Assembly: GCA_947034895.1 (NCBI GenBank)
Contig: OX344762.1
Coordinates: 4,159,501-4,223,500 of the forward strand
Direction of reading: 5' to 3'
DNA from: Rhytidiadelphus loreus
Taxonomy: Eukaryota; Streptophyta; Bryopsida; Hypnales; Hylocomiaceae
DNA: 64,000 bases
Both the position numbers and the translations under genes were made by a program. The notes under the pieces are model-generated. The model had not been told where the DNA came from and ran no database searches. It saw only the letters and a program-made list of their open reading frames with translations. Below are positions 45,786 through 58,476 of this stretch, piece after piece; within the stretch, counting starts at the first letter, position 1; every line of letters begins with the position of its first letter.

Positions 45786-46101
45786 CACTACAAGAAACTC
45801 ATGTCGAAGTAGATAGATTTTGTTGGACATCCAATGTAACAACTTATGTTTTTATGTCAACAATGACATCCGATGTAATATCTTCATGTTTTATTAGACG
45901 TCATTGACTCGTGTCAAAGTAGATAGATTTTGTTGGACATCCGATGTAACAACTTATGTTTTTATGTCAACAATGACATCTGATGTAACATCTTCATATT
46001 TTATTAGATGTCATTGTTGACATAAAAACATGGGTTGTTACATTATATGTCCAATAAAATCTGTCTACTTAGTCATCAAAAATCAATGGTTTCTTATAAT
46101 G
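45786..46101. mobile_element. CACTA-type MITE, palindromic, about 316 bp
   Basis: Starts CACTACAAGAAACTCATG and ends GGTTTCTTATAATG, the inverted tip. The inside has TGACATAAAAACATGGGTTGTTACAT facing the complement of ATGTAACAACTTATGTTTTTATGTCA. One half is duplicated, with the AAGTAGATAGATTTTGTTGGACATCC word present twice (about 45806 and 45918). No coding capacity. Confidence 0.75.
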
Positions 46102-47988
46102 TACTGACCTAGTTTACCCAAAATAATATGTATATATTTTAAGGGATTGCCTAATCTGTAGAAATTAAACGCACTCCATATAATCCTACATCTCCTCTTT
46201 GTCAATGATTGTAAACATACATTGCAAAGTTTTTTGCCTTGCCATTTTGCCTGTTATGAAGCAAAATCTCTCACAAAAAAATCATGTCTCTCGGACATAA
46301 TAAACCTTGACACTTAACAAAACCCTAATACACAAGGTTGGGATTTAGAGGTCAAGACAAGGATTTGGGTAAAAGCAATGGCCTTAAATGAAAGTAGTTG
46401 TAACCATCTAAAATTTGTAAGAACAATTGCTATGAATGCCTAATTTATTTTAAATGTATTTTAAAATTGATCAATTTTAATATTTTATAGTTTAGACTGC
46501 CTAACTAGTTTCTGTACTTTAAACCCTCAAATTCCTTGACTATGTTTTCACCAAAATCACTCCCAAATTGCCATTTCTAATACAAGTACCTAATTTTACA
46601 AAGTAAACATTTTTGGGCACATGTAGTGATAGGATCTTGTAGTACACTGGCTCAAAAAGATGAGGAAAAAAGTTTCAGAAATTTCCACAGCATGGATTGC
46701 AGATATAAGCATTCAAATTCACTTCAATAAACTTTTTGGCCCTTCAATAAATAGGAGAGCTATGCTTCCAAAGTTCACTTTTCTATGAAAAAATGTCCAA
46801 AATGGTGGTGTTTCTTAAGATTCTTTTCCTAGACAAGTTGACTACACACTTGAAAATTTTCACATAATTTGGAATTGTACAACATATAGGAAAAAAATAG
46901 TAAGTAGAAAGAAGTAGATAATGATTCAAAATACTATATTGTTAAGAATTTAGTTATGGAATTGAAGAATGCCAATCCCAATGGTTGCAATGTTGTAATA
47001 AACAATCTCTATCATATGATTTTTTTTTTTCAAAAAATATTGAAACTTGAATAAGTTAAAGGACTTCAAAGTTTATTTTAGAGTAGAGATTCCATAACTA
47101 AACGCAAACTAAAACTCCTCATAACTTTTGACTCATTGATAAAAATAGAATGATTGAAAGCTTCTTCAAACATATAACTCTAGAAATCCAATTTCAAATT
47201 TTTGTTTATGAAAAAAGTGATTTTTTTGGGCCCGGACTACTTACTAAAAAAGTGACATTTTAGGCCATAACTTTTGACTCATATTTCCAAATGTCATGAA
47301 ATTTAGTGCATATGAAACATATTCATCATCCCTACCTTCTTTTACAATTTTGATCTAAACTATGCAAATCCCCAATTATATGTACCAGTCCAAAAATTCT
47401 ACATTGCCCAAGAACACATGTTGATCTTTTGGGCAGAAAGAGATCCAGGTTGTTATGAAGCTATTAACAATATTAGTTAATTTCATGGATTGGGGTTGGT
47501 TGAAGAGATAGATAAGACAATATTGTTCACTAGAGGATGCAAATGGTTCCCTTGCCTCATTGGGAAACAATGTAAGATAATTGCACCTAAACTTGCACAT
47601 ATAAGCAATTCAACATGGTTCCTATTATTATAATTGGGAAATTAATTATTGGGTTTTGTTGATAATCAAAATGGGGATTTTAGATTCTCTTAGCTAAAAT
47701 GCATTTTTTGGACCCCCATATGAATAAACTACGAATTTGCAAAATATTGAAAATAGGTGTTTCTAAAACTGACTACAAACTCTCATGAATAGTGGGAGTA
47801 GTTTTAGACAAAAATCTAGATTGTGCGGATTTAGAAAGGGGTCCAAATTACATGTAGCTCTCTTATTGGACTTTCAAGAGCTCTAAATCTAGGGTTTACT
47901 AGGGTTTACTAACTCTGAGATGCTTCTACGTACGTACTTTTTGAAAGGTTACAGGATTGGGATTTGCTTCGCTGTTTTTCTGCTGTAG
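46102..47988. other. intergenic DNA with dispersed repeat copies
   Basis: Contains inverted copies of two dispersed families. About 46490-46650 matches 26830-26955 and 54415-54540. About 46870-47010 matches 5035-5175 and 59610-59770. No gene seen until the DeSI-like exon. Confidence 0.5.
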
Positions 47989-49425
47989 GATGATGGAGAG
48001 AAGGTGTTTTTGTACGTCTACAACCTCACGCAAGGAATTGTTCATCAGTTGTCGACAACTTTCCTCGGAAATACCATTGAATCCATCTGGTACGTATGAC
48101 GTGATTTCAATCAACACAAGTGATTGAAATCTTTTTGAAGTGATCCTCCTGCTAGTACGTTAGAGATCGAGACTAGTGACCGTACGTACTCAAATGGCAA
48201 GCAGCACGGGTAGAAAATCGCTAAGAGCTGTTGTAGATGTCGTAAACTCTGCAAATTGTAACGGCATTCTGGCAGATTGTATTGTATGCTAATTCCATTA
48301 ATTACAATGTGGTGAGATGTTCTCCAACACCTGTGCATGATTTCTTCATTGGTGAAGTGGAGCCTTCAACTAGTACCATTGTCAATTTCCGCAATAAGAG
48401 TTTCATCAGGGTTTAAAACGATCTGAATTGGATGTAGGTACACAGGCATAGGAATGTATGGTAAGGAGTATTTCTTCAGACCCGGCATTCTTAACATGCC
48501 AATTGGCTCCACTCCTTTCGGATCGCCCTCGGAAGTCCTTGAATCAGGGACCATTCACGTACCCAAGGACGTGTTCGAGGAGTATCTACAAGGAATTGCA
48601 TCACGGTACTCGATGTTCACATACAACCTTCTGAACCGCAACTGCAACAACTTCACCGACGAAGCTGCAAAGTTCTTGGTCGGGACAGGCATTCCAAACC
48701 GCATTCTGAAGCAAGCAGGCACGGCACAGCCTTCGACATCTTTCCTCTAGAAGCTACGATGTGTAAGTTTCAAAGCCTCATGATTTCCTAATTTCTTGTA
48801 ACCCTCCATTTGATGCTGCATTTAAATCCTGTTCAGTGCTAAGTTGAACTTGAATGTATAGCCCGTTTGTGGATAATCAATAGAACATGCTGAATTGTGC
48901 ACGAATGTAATCTTTCCACAACTAGGTTCGAAGGTAGAGACTCCATGAATCACACAGTACATGAGAGGCTCCAAGTACCAAAGAGTACCAAAGAGGAAAT
49001 TGAAGTGGTAATGTCTCCTAACGCCTGCCCGCTTCTTGAAAGACTGGCTATCGCATGAAGTCTTTGAACCCTTCGTTGAGATTGTGATTGGCAAGTGCGT
49101 GTCCTCTGATGTTGTGGAGGGTGTTTCTGGGGTTGTAGTGCCCATGTTGCAGCAACTGGAAACTACGTTGTGCTATGGCGGAGTCCCAGCGGCGAGTTCA
49201 TCGCCATGGCCAAACCCTTCGGTCCCAATTAGGTCGACCTCCAGAAGCTTTATGAACGGAGGCTTGTCTTCGTCTCCTTTTTCGACTCCGGCTCCTTTTA
49301 GGACAGCTAATGTTGTTCCATCTGTTTTTCCGACTACTCCTGTTCAGCTTGCACCTCCACGAGGAAGTGGTATGAAATGCCTTCTTCATTCTTTTTGCAA
49401 ACAAAGCAACTTGCAAGCGTTGTAG
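47989..49425 (+). pseudogene. DeSI/PPPDE-type isopeptidase-like gene, catalytic His replaced
   Basis: PPPDE proteins are papain-like (de)SUMO/deubiquitin isopeptidases with a His-Cys dyad. Exon 47989-48089 reads VFLYVYNLTQGIVHQL ... LGNTIESI and ends TG|GTACGT. Exon 48438-48750 opens at GATGTAG|G, restoring Trp, and reads YTGIGMYGKEYFFRPGI. It then has the Cys motif YNLLNRNCNNFTDEAAKFL and stops after TAQPSTSFL. The family has W-H-T at the junction; here the codon is TAC (Tyr), while the Cys is kept. The family's C-terminal helix (VPMLQQLETTLCYGGVPA) is found further on, about 49090-49190, in a separate frame after a GTAAGT donor at 48763. The stop at 48750 therefore probably truncates the protein. 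No ATG exon was found. Either a decayed gene or a non-catalytic paralogue. Confidence 0.7.
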
Positions 49426-52300
49426 CTACCTTCACACGTGTGGAATTTCAAGTGCTCAAGGTAGAGACATTTTGAATCTAATTGAAGGAAGGAAAAGTAA
49501 TAGACAGATTTTCACGGTTTCCATGTAGTATGTATCATCAAGCTGGAGCTTTGTTGTGGAAAATGGCACCTGCACAAGTAACAAAGGCTGTTTTTTTTTT
49601 TTTTTCTCTGAACCAATTTCAAATTTTATTTTTTATTTTTTTTATTTTTTATTTTTTTGAAATTGAGGATTGTTAGTATGGACCAACAGTACAATACCAG
49701 CAACTAGCTTCAGATTTGAGTTACCTAGCATAGTGTCTAGAGAGGGGTTAGACCTCATGACCTATGCTCCACAATTAGCAATTTTGTTTCCAAAATGAGC
49801 ATTTTCCTCAAAGTTCTAGCCCCTGGTAGCGATTTGGAATGCGATATAGAAATCGTCTTCTTCTATGAACAAGAGCTCTGAACAAGAAAAAAATTCGAAA
49901 CTGAGTGTGAGAATAGAAACCTGTTAGAGGAGAGGATCTGGCCTATATGGCAACTCTGCCTCTTTAATTATTGCTGCCACTTGTACGTTAGGAATTCTCA
50001 TGGAGACTTGTACTTTGAGGAAAGATGCCCATATTTTGATTTTTCTTGTTCTTTTTTCATGTTCAAAATGAGCAATCATCAAAAGTCTGTTGTTCATGCT
50101 GCAGATCAGCAGGAAAGTGGTTAAGAGGAATAAGGAGAAGGTGAATTTCTTGAATAGAGTCACTTCTTTAGACAGCCTATCCAAATCTGTAAGTACAGTT
50201 AGGTCCAGTTCATTTACGAATTGCCCATTGGAGGCTTTCAAATTTTTGTATACAATGTGTAGTGTAATTGGTAGATTTTGGTAGATATAATTATCATTGC
50301 ATCCTTATGCAATCGCACTCAAGTCTACCAAATTTCAGCTTCAACAAACCAAAAGATCATTTTTGGTGAATTTTTATAGTCAATTTTCATAGTTTTACAA
50401 GATATTTTATTGCAAGCAATTGGTGTTGAATTTCTTAAGTTTGATTATGAGTATATGTAGAGAACATCCATATGCACAACATTCCCTAGGCAAAATTTCT
50501 TCAAAAAAAATTGACAATTCCTTCTATAGAGTTTTAAGTGTTAGGATGACAATGTCCAAATGTTGTAAAAATAGACAGGTTCTTTATTATAATTAGATTT
50601 TTCTATTTGTCACTCATGTAGTAACTAATTTGGTACATTTGAGCATGGTGGTACAATTTCTTTGCCAAAATCTAATTCAAAATATAGAGATATCTATTTC
50701 ACAAAGTTTGGTCAAATGACGCCTCAATTGAGCCCTTACTAGGAGTTTATGTTTTTATTACTTAATGGGGTGTTTTTTAATTATGAAAGATGTGTATATA
50801 GATTTTAACTACATATCCATGCAATCAAATTAAAAAAAATTCATCACCAATTGTATTCTATAAAATATTATGTAAAACTATGAAAAATGACTTCAAAAAT
50901 TCACCCAAAATGAAAATTTTCTTTTTTTAAATTGAAATTCGGTAGGGTTGAGTGGGATTGTATAAGAATTGAGTGTAAATAATTCAAGAAGAAAATTTTG
51001 AATTCTCTTCCATGCTATGCAAGAAAGTGCACACAGCAGAAATGGCCAATTTGTAAATGAATTGGATTTGACTGTACAATGTCTTCTCTATTGAACAGGC
51101 CTCATAAGTTTGTGTATATGAAACCATGATAAATTAATAACAATTTTGATGCTTAATTCCAACAGTTGTGGCTATGTATATTCTAACTCAACAACTAGAG
51201 AGTGTAGATAGCCTCGCATTATAGCAACACTCAAGAGTATATACACAACTAGGTTCTAAACTATTTTATTTTATGCTTCAATTTTCGTCAGTCTATTCAC
51301 TTGGTCTCTATTTTTCTCTACGTAGGATACAAAAAGTTCAGTGAAAGAAACATATATAGCAAAGGTGCCCGGTCCAAGATTTTAGACCCACTTGCACGTT
51401 CATCAGTACAATCACAGTTTTCATACTTACAAATCGAATGCTAAAGCCTAGCTAACTGAAAATTCACCTCAAATTCAAAGCACTACGTATGGAATTTATC
51501 TTCAACAATACTCTTCAACACACGAAGGCTTCGATTGATATGTATTCAACCATTATATCCACACACACCATGAACTGATGCTTCTGCTATACATGAGCAA
51601 CAAAATCAGTATATGTGCTTGTATCCACATTTAAATCCATATTTAATCCTCAATTATGCTAAGCATTTAACAGAAAAAGATTTTTTCCTCTCTGCCCCAT
51701 GAGTCAATATTGCCGCACAATTGATTCTCAGTTTTCATGTTTCAGTAAAACACACAACAAGCAAGAATTGTGGAAGGAAAATATGTTGCAAAATCTCTAT
51801 TCAGATGCTGATCTCATCTGGATGGTCAAGACAGAAATTGGAACCACCAAGGACAAGGGGAAGAAGAAGCATTTGGAAATCCTGATTTTCAGGTCAGTAG
51901 TTTTCTTACACCACAGATCCTGTACTGTACATCAAAATTTCACTTCTTATTGAGCGGTCATTTGTGAAGACGTTTAAAATCCTACTAATCTTGTAAGAGT
52001 GGGCATCAAGGAAAGGGCTCTTCAATTCAGTGTATGAAAAATAAACTCACAAGAATAAAAGCAAAACATTAATATTAATGTTGTTAAGTTAATTATGATT
52101 GCATCAAATTGTGTAACAAATAGTTGCCAATACTTTTACATTAATAATGATTAGGTGAATTGTCTAACTAATAGTTACCATTACTTTTACATTAATAATG
52201 ATTGGGTGAATTGTCTAACTAATAGTTACCATTACTTTTACATTAATAATGATTGGTTGAAAATCTCTAATCAATGGTTGCCTTTACTTTTACTTTGTGA
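49426..52300. other. intergenic, no gene recognised
   Basis: AT-rich. A T-rich tract lies at 49588-49665. Three to four tandem copies of a roughly 58-bp unit with GAATTGTCTAACTAATAGTTACCATTAC words lie at about 52105-52260. Small open frames (for example 50090-50284 and 51699-51953) show no recognisable similarity. Confidence 0.45.
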
Positions 52301-52324
52301 TCATTTAATTCCATCTTTGTTAGA

Positions 52325-52336
52325 AGTATAAATATT
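52325..52336 (+). promoter_or_regulatory. TATA-like element of the repeat-protein gene
   Basis: GTATAAATATTG lies about 200 bp before the ATG at 52536, followed by a pyrimidine-rich leader with CTTTC/TTCTC words, as in plant promoters. Confidence 0.5.
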
Positions 52337-52535
52337 GGGAGGCCTCCCATTCTTCTCACAACTTTCATCTTCTTAGCTCTTGCTTTCCCTTTTCGCTTTA
52401 TAAACTCTTGTCTTCCATTTAGCTTTCCAAACTCTATTTTCCCCTCAATTCTTTTGGTCTTAACTCCTTGAGGTCATTTATTTTCACTTAAACTCATTGT
52501 AGTCATTTCCTTAGCTTTTCACTCTAAATCAAGCA

Positions 52536-53288
52536 ATGGAGCTCAATGCACTCTTGAATCAAGATGGGGGACTCAACAAGGGGGAAAACACACCAAATGC
52601 TTTCTTCAAGCTTTTCGTAAGAGCGGTGTGTTTGGAAAGCAATCGCCGCCTCTCCATCCTCTTGGAGGTTGTACTTAGGACCAACAATAAGTACACCCTC
52701 CAACAAGTCTTCATGTCGAAATCCGACATCACGAGCCTCCACATCCTTGTTTACATGCTGTGGAATTCCCAATCCAACCATCTAATGATGGCCATCCTCC
52801 GCAAGGGCCTCCATGTGCTTCATCACTTGATGACGCACCGCATCGTTGGAGGCAAGAGTCTCACTCTTTGCTCACACCACTTTTGCGTCCACACAATGTG
52901 TGAGCTTCTTCATTATCTCACAAGACATAGAGATGCTCAAGTGCGTGTGTTTGCCTCAAAGTTCCAAGACTTGAGGTTTCAATTGCCACGGGAAGCTCAC
53001 TCCACACACGTTAGCATTTGCAAGGAGTCAAGGAAGGAGGCCCAAATGAAAAAAGTACAAGAAGAACAAGACCTGGAAGTGTGTATGTTGGCCTCGAAGT
53101 TCCAAGATTTGAAGTTTCAATTGCCACAAGAACTGCATGCCACACACGTTAGCATTTGCGAGGAGTCCAAGAAGAAGACCCAAAGGAAAAAAGTACAAGA
53201 AGAACAAGGCCTAGAAATGTGTATGTTGACCTCTAAATTCCAAGATTTGAGGCTTCAATTCCCATGGGAACCACAAGCCACATGTTAG
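52536..53288 (+). CDS. 250-residue protein with 46-residue tandem repeats, unknown function
   Basis: Single open frame with its own TATA-like element. The N-terminal 140 residues are rich in Leu, His and Asn (for example LHILVYMLWNSQSNHLMMAILRK) and look helical. The C-terminal part is three tandem 46-residue units: SKFQDLRFQLP, then THVSICKESRK, then KKVQEEQ. At DNA level the period is 138 bp (near 52961, 53099 and 53237). In the third unit a 2-bp loss after CAAGCCACA brings the stop at 53286-53288. The following DNA still reads as the rest of a unit in another frame, so the protein was once longer. Family not recognised; helical repeat structure is an inference. Confidence 0.6.
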   Translation: MELNALLNQDGGLNKGENTPNAFFKLFVRAVCLESNRRLSILLEVVLRTNNKYTLQQVFMSKSDITSLHILVYMLWNSQSNHLMMAILRKGLHVLHHLMTHRIVGGKSLTLCSHHFCVHTMCELLHYLTRHRDAQVRVFASKFQDLRFQLPREAHSTHVSICKESRKEAQMKKVQEEQDLEVCMLASKFQDLKFQLPQELHATHVSICEESKKKTQRKKVQEEQGLEMCMLTSKFQDLRLQFPWEPQATC

Positions 53289-55466
53289 CATTTGTGAGGA
53301 GTCTAGGAAGAAGGCCCAATAAAAATAAATCCAAGAAGATCAAGGCTTATAAGAAGGCAAAATTCCAGTGGCGGATGGATAGATAGAGGCATAGCCTAGA
53401 ATGTATTGTACATTAGATTATCACAAAATGTTATATAAATTGTTTGTGTAAAAGCTTGACAAGACAGTATTGGTATTGATGATACACAATCCAATAATTG
53501 TCTCTTATTATCAATCAAACATTTATTCCATGAAATTACTATTATTTTTATTAAAATTTGGGTAATTTTACAATCTTGAGTTCATTCGTCCTCTTCAAAA
53601 CCATTATACAATATGTGTGGATCATCACAAAAAGTTATGTACATTGTTTGTATCACTAGTAGGAGTTTGACAAGCCATTCTTAGTACTGATTATATAGAG
53701 TTTGTCTGTCTTTGATCTTGGTTATTTTTTCCAGTTAGATAGCATTCAATGAAGTTGCAATTGCTCATTACAATCTTCAATTTCTTTGTTGGTTTCCCCT
53801 CTTCCAAACCAACAACTACATAATTAAATCCACTTGAATGTCTTGTAACTTAATTTCATTGAATGTGTGAGATTCAGAGAAAGCAGTTGAAATCAATTTG
53901 ATTTACAACACACAATTTCTCATGAAGTACACAATTCCGAATTGTAACAGGCATAAATGGAACTTCATAGATTGATTTGAGTATAATTTGTTAAATATTT
54001 CTTCTTAAAAAGATTGATTTTGGCAATACCAATAGTTTTGAATGAATACATGAGGATTCTGGAAATGTACACCACTTGAATTTTGAATGAAGACTGGCCT
54101 ATAACCACTTTCTTATACATCAAAGTTTCTCTTTGTGTGTGCTTTTCATTTTGCAACTATTGAAGGTAGAATGTTTTGTATTTACTATTGGGGGGATATA
54201 ATTACATATATTCTACAAGTCATCAAAATTCCAGGGTATTTTTTGTGAAAATTTAAAGCTATTGTGAATTTTTGTATCCAATGTAAAAGTTGCTTAAAAA
54301 TCTGAAAATTTCTCCATTATGATGTACAACATCATCGTCCAAATCAATATATTGTACTGTTCTAAAATATAAAAAATCAACTCTCCATTGTTGTGTCTCA
54401 AAACTTTAAACCAACGTACTACAAGATCTATAGTTACATGTGTCCTAAAAATGATTTTTCTTTTATAAATTTGGTACTTGTACTAGAAATGGAAGTTTTG
54501 GAGTATTTTCAATGAAAATATAGTCTAAAACTTTCAAAGGATAAATAGGCTTCATTATCCAAATTTTAAATAGACTAATCTCTTACTGAAATTTACTGAA
54601 ATTTAGATGTAGATAAAGGAGTAGAAGTTAACAAAATACACTAATTCTTGGATGTGACATTTCCTTATATCTATAGAAAGTCAAAAAATATCTCAAGGAG
54701 GGAAGATTCAACACCATTAATTGGAAATGATTTCAAACAACTTCTTTTTAATATTGGATGGAAAAACATTTTTCCCCACCTCAAAAGCTTCCTTGGAAAT
54801 CATTTAAAGACCCAAATCCTTTGCTTCTCACACTTTTTAAGGATAAAAATTAAACCTTTAAGGGACAAACCAAGCCCAAGGGGCATAGTAAAAAATCAAA
54901 TATGAATTTCAAATAGTTCTTCATTTGAATTGAACCAGGGGGCCTCACATTGTTACTGTTTGGGCTAAGTCTAGAAGTAGGTTCAATGCTCATTTGCTCT
55001 TTTGCAGTTCATAATTCAATGAATTTTTGACTTGTACGTCGGAGTGTTTGTCTATGTATGCAGGTGTTCTTTCAATGTTTGGTTATTTATTTCAAAGTTC
55101 TAAATATCATTGCATTTTGGCTTGGGTGTGGGAGTGTTTTTGTGTGTGTGCAAGTTTTTTGCCTTTGTAGCGAAGTTGGAGGTTTAAGTCAAAAAATCAA
55201 AATTCCGTCATTGGGACCAGTTGTTGTGTTCATTATAAGTTTTTTTTCCATTATCTTAATTTTGTTCTGGTTTATAGTCACTTCCAATTTTATATAGAAG
55301 TAAACTATAACTCTACGTAAAAATAATTTCTTCATACATATATGTTGAACCTAAAGCTTGTCAAAGTCAGTCATGGACTCTATTTGATTTCAGAGTAGTT
55401 TTTATAAGGGTCTTTCAGTATGGTTTCAATGTTGCATTATGAGTGTTTCTTGTGCGGTTGTGGCAG
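53289..55466. other. intergenic, no gene seen
   Basis: Remains of the repeat unit continue to about 53345. A dispersed repeat copy lies near 54415-54540 (family also at 26830 and 46490). The rest is AT-rich with no recognisable feature. Confidence 0.45.
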
Positions 55467-56044
55467 CAAGGATCAAAGCGTGTGCCTAGTCTGGTAGTCA
55501 CGAAGTTTGTAGTTGCCAACAATTTATGGGGCAAAAAACGAGAGGAAGTCTTTGTTGACATAATTGAAAAGATCAGTGTTACCTTCAATGCGAGCGTAAG
55601 TGTTGCTTATTCTCCTTCCTGTGTTTACATATTTGCCCTTTTCAATGCACTCTTATGTAGTGCTTCTGGTTGTCTCATGGAAAGATACACTATCTGTTTT
55701 GCTGCATTATATTGCCATCAGAAGTCATTACTGATTTCATTTTTGGAAGTTTCAAAGGATATGTTTGTACAATTGTACCTTCTCTCCTAGAAATTCTCCT
55801 AGTTTATCTGCAGACCCTAAATAATGCTGAGTTTGTTTAGTTGTAGCTAAAGGTCCTATAATTTATGTTGAAGCCTAGATGTGTTGATCATAGCTCCGTT
55901 CTCTGTACGGAACCTGAAAGTGACATGGTTTCGGCGCAGGGCTATGTCTTGACATCTAAGATAGATGGAACTATCCAAATGAAGAATTATTTGACAGGGA
56001 ATCCGGAAATTAAAGTTGGATTGAATGAAGACCTTGCCATTGAG
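55467..56044 (+). pseudogene. AP-4 complex mu subunit, two-exon fragment
   Basis: AP-4 mu is the medium chain of a trans-Golgi vesicle adaptor. Exon 55467-55595 follows GTGGCAG and reads QGSKRVPSLVVTKFVVANN ... REEVFVDIIEKISVTFNAS, ending at GTAAGT. Exon 55940-56044 follows GGCGCAG and reads GYVLTSKIDGTIQMKNYLTG, then GNPEIKVGLNEDL, up to GTGTGT. These match the start of the mu-homology domain of plant AP-4 mu and join in phase 0. No exons for the N-terminal longin-like half or the C-terminal cargo-binding half were found within several kilobases. It is either a gene fragment captured by repeats or part of a gene with very long introns. Confidence 0.7.
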
Positions 56045-58259
56045 GTGTGTAGCTCTAGCAGTAACAGATTTGGTTAGTTCTGTATTTCTCATCTTAAAAC
56101 CATTCTTTTTCACCTCGTATAACAATTCTGTTGCTACTTGAAATTGATTGTAAACACTTAATCTATCTCAATGTCTTACAATTTGATATTTGTGTTGTTT
56201 GAAGTCGGAGAATTGTATGGAAGTGTGCCAATTCTATCATTTTAATATCCCCAAAACCTTTTGTCTATAACTGCAATGATTGAGGCCCCGTTTGGAATAA
56301 GGCTTTGACTCGATTGAATATATCTTGACTTTTGATAACGTTATTGGTGAAGAGCTGAAATAGGTACCAAGGCTTTCAGACAAGGTACCTAGCTTAATAT
56401 CATAGGCATGGATTGGTGCTTGCATGGTACACATTTAAGCACCAAATATTTGAATTTGACCACAACGAAGAGTATTAGTGGAATGATAACCCAAACCTCG
56501 GTCCGAATTGCAAGAAACATGTGAAATGCATTTTAACCATAGGATCAGGACATCTGGTTATATGTTGCTAATTTGACTTATTTCTTGCTTATTTTACGCA
56601 GCTCCATTAAATTAAGTGCATTTGGTTAGCATTAGGTAGATTGTAGTGAATATAAGAATTCATTCACCCGCATTGCAGCATTTAGTCGTCTACACTAATG
56701 TTTGTAGAAATGGGAGGTTTTCATTTGTAAGTTTGTAGAATAGAATTGACTTTTTCAATCTCAAAGTACTCCATGCAGCCTGAATGGGACTATCCCAATT
56801 TGTATTGTTGCCCATTTTGCACCATTTAAGAAATATTGTCGCCTTTTGTTGCTATCAATTCAAATTTGGGTCGCCTAAAACTGCAACAATCCGCCCAAAA
56901 CAATAGCCGAAGATGTGTTTTCTCTTTTTTCCTTGATGCCATTGAAGTCACAAATCTCTCATACTTGGAGCCACATTTTGCACCAAAAGAATAAGTGCAT
57001 GCTGCTTGATCTTTGATACCTCATTATGAACTGGGGCCCAGATCCAGATTCCTTAAAAATAAAATAAAACACTACTTTGGACCCTCCTGTTTATTCTTCA
57101 TAATTATTTGTACAAGAGGAGTATCTCAAAAAATTGAAGAAGCCAGGTATTTAATTTACAGTCTAGGGACACCTGTAGAAGCAACAACTTCATGTTGCCA
57201 TTCCTGGAAGATAGAGTAGGTGAGTGCCTCCAACCCCACCTCTTTGTCAAAGGAACAAAGGACATTCATTGTGCTTGGAATTTTGCTCACCTACCCAATG
57301 TTAATATTTTATATTATTTTGATATAACCAAAAGATTGTAGCAAATAATAGAGATCACCCCTTCATATTTATCCTACATAATGCTAAATATTTTGTTACT
57401 ATAGCTATGCACCCAATGACGCTCTACTATAGGCCTAAACCCTATGTTGTAAAGTGAGTAGGATTTAGGTGCTACATAGTAGTAGTACAAAAGGTGATGA
57501 AAGGTAGTGGACAACTGATGAACTACATCTCGTCTTGGTCATTCTTCTGGTGATGGCACCAAGGTCACCAGTTCTACAATCTATCATGTAACACCATAAA
57601 TTGGAAGAGTATCCAATTATGTGATGAGTTTATTTCTAGTGATTGTACAATTGAGTTCTCTCTATTCACCTATACTATTTTGTTATGAGTTGGAACTTTG
57701 CAAATTCTATAAAAAAAATTAGAGAAGAAAGACCCTTAAATTTGGCTATAGAATATGTATACTCTCAACTAGTGAGTTAACCCCTAAAGGACCAAACACC
57801 ATTTTGGGGCAACATAGACATTTTGGGTAGCTCACTACAAACAAAAAATTTATTCATTTTCTTCAAAAAATTCACTCAACGTGTATCCAAGGAGTAGCTT
57901 TAAGGCCCAACAATTTTCATAACTTTTGACTACATGGTTAAAAAGTTATTGCATGATATGTAATTTTCAACAGTGAGTGGGCAACCTGGGTAGCCCAAAA
58001 ATCTTCTTTAAAAATCACTTGTGCTTCAATATGGTGGACAATGGTGCTTATTCTCCCAAGGATTACTGTAGGGACAACAAAGGAAGAAAAGACAACCATC
58101 ATTCTTTTGGGCACACAACAGTCACCAAACATAATAGCTGAGGTATCTAAACAAGCCTTAGAATATTGTAGAATGCTTTTGCTTGTATAGATTGAGTGAA
58201 TTTGCAATTAAGGTCCCTCATCACCAAAACTTAAAGGATTCAAAGTGGAGTTAAAGGAG
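56045..58259. other. intergenic, no gene recognised
   Basis: No open frame with recognisable similarity. A dispersed repeat copy (about 57764-57997; words GAGTAGCTTT, ATAACTTTTGACTA and GGTTAAAAAGTTATTGCAT) has a relative at 59166-59410. Confidence 0.45.
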
Positions 58260-58476
58260 CACTACAAGAAACCCATGTTTTAGGTGATGTTTTGTAATTT
58301 TTTAAAACAGATTTTAGGTGACATCCATTGCAACAAGCCCATGTTTTTATGTCAACAATACGTCCAATATAGCATCAATGTTGACATAAAAACATGGGCT
58401 TGTTGTAATGGACGTCACCTAAAATCCGTTTAAAAAAATTACAAAACATCACCTAAAACGTGGGTTTCTTCTAGTG
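58260..58476. mobile_element. CACTA-type MITE, near-perfect 217-bp palindrome
   Basis: Starts CACTACAAGAAACCCATG and ends GTGGGTTTCTTCTAGTG. The arms match through TTAGGTGA, TTTTGTAATTTTTTAAA, ACAAGCCCATGTTTTTATG and GTCAACAAT to the middle. A fold-back non-autonomous element with no coding sequence. Confidence 0.85.
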
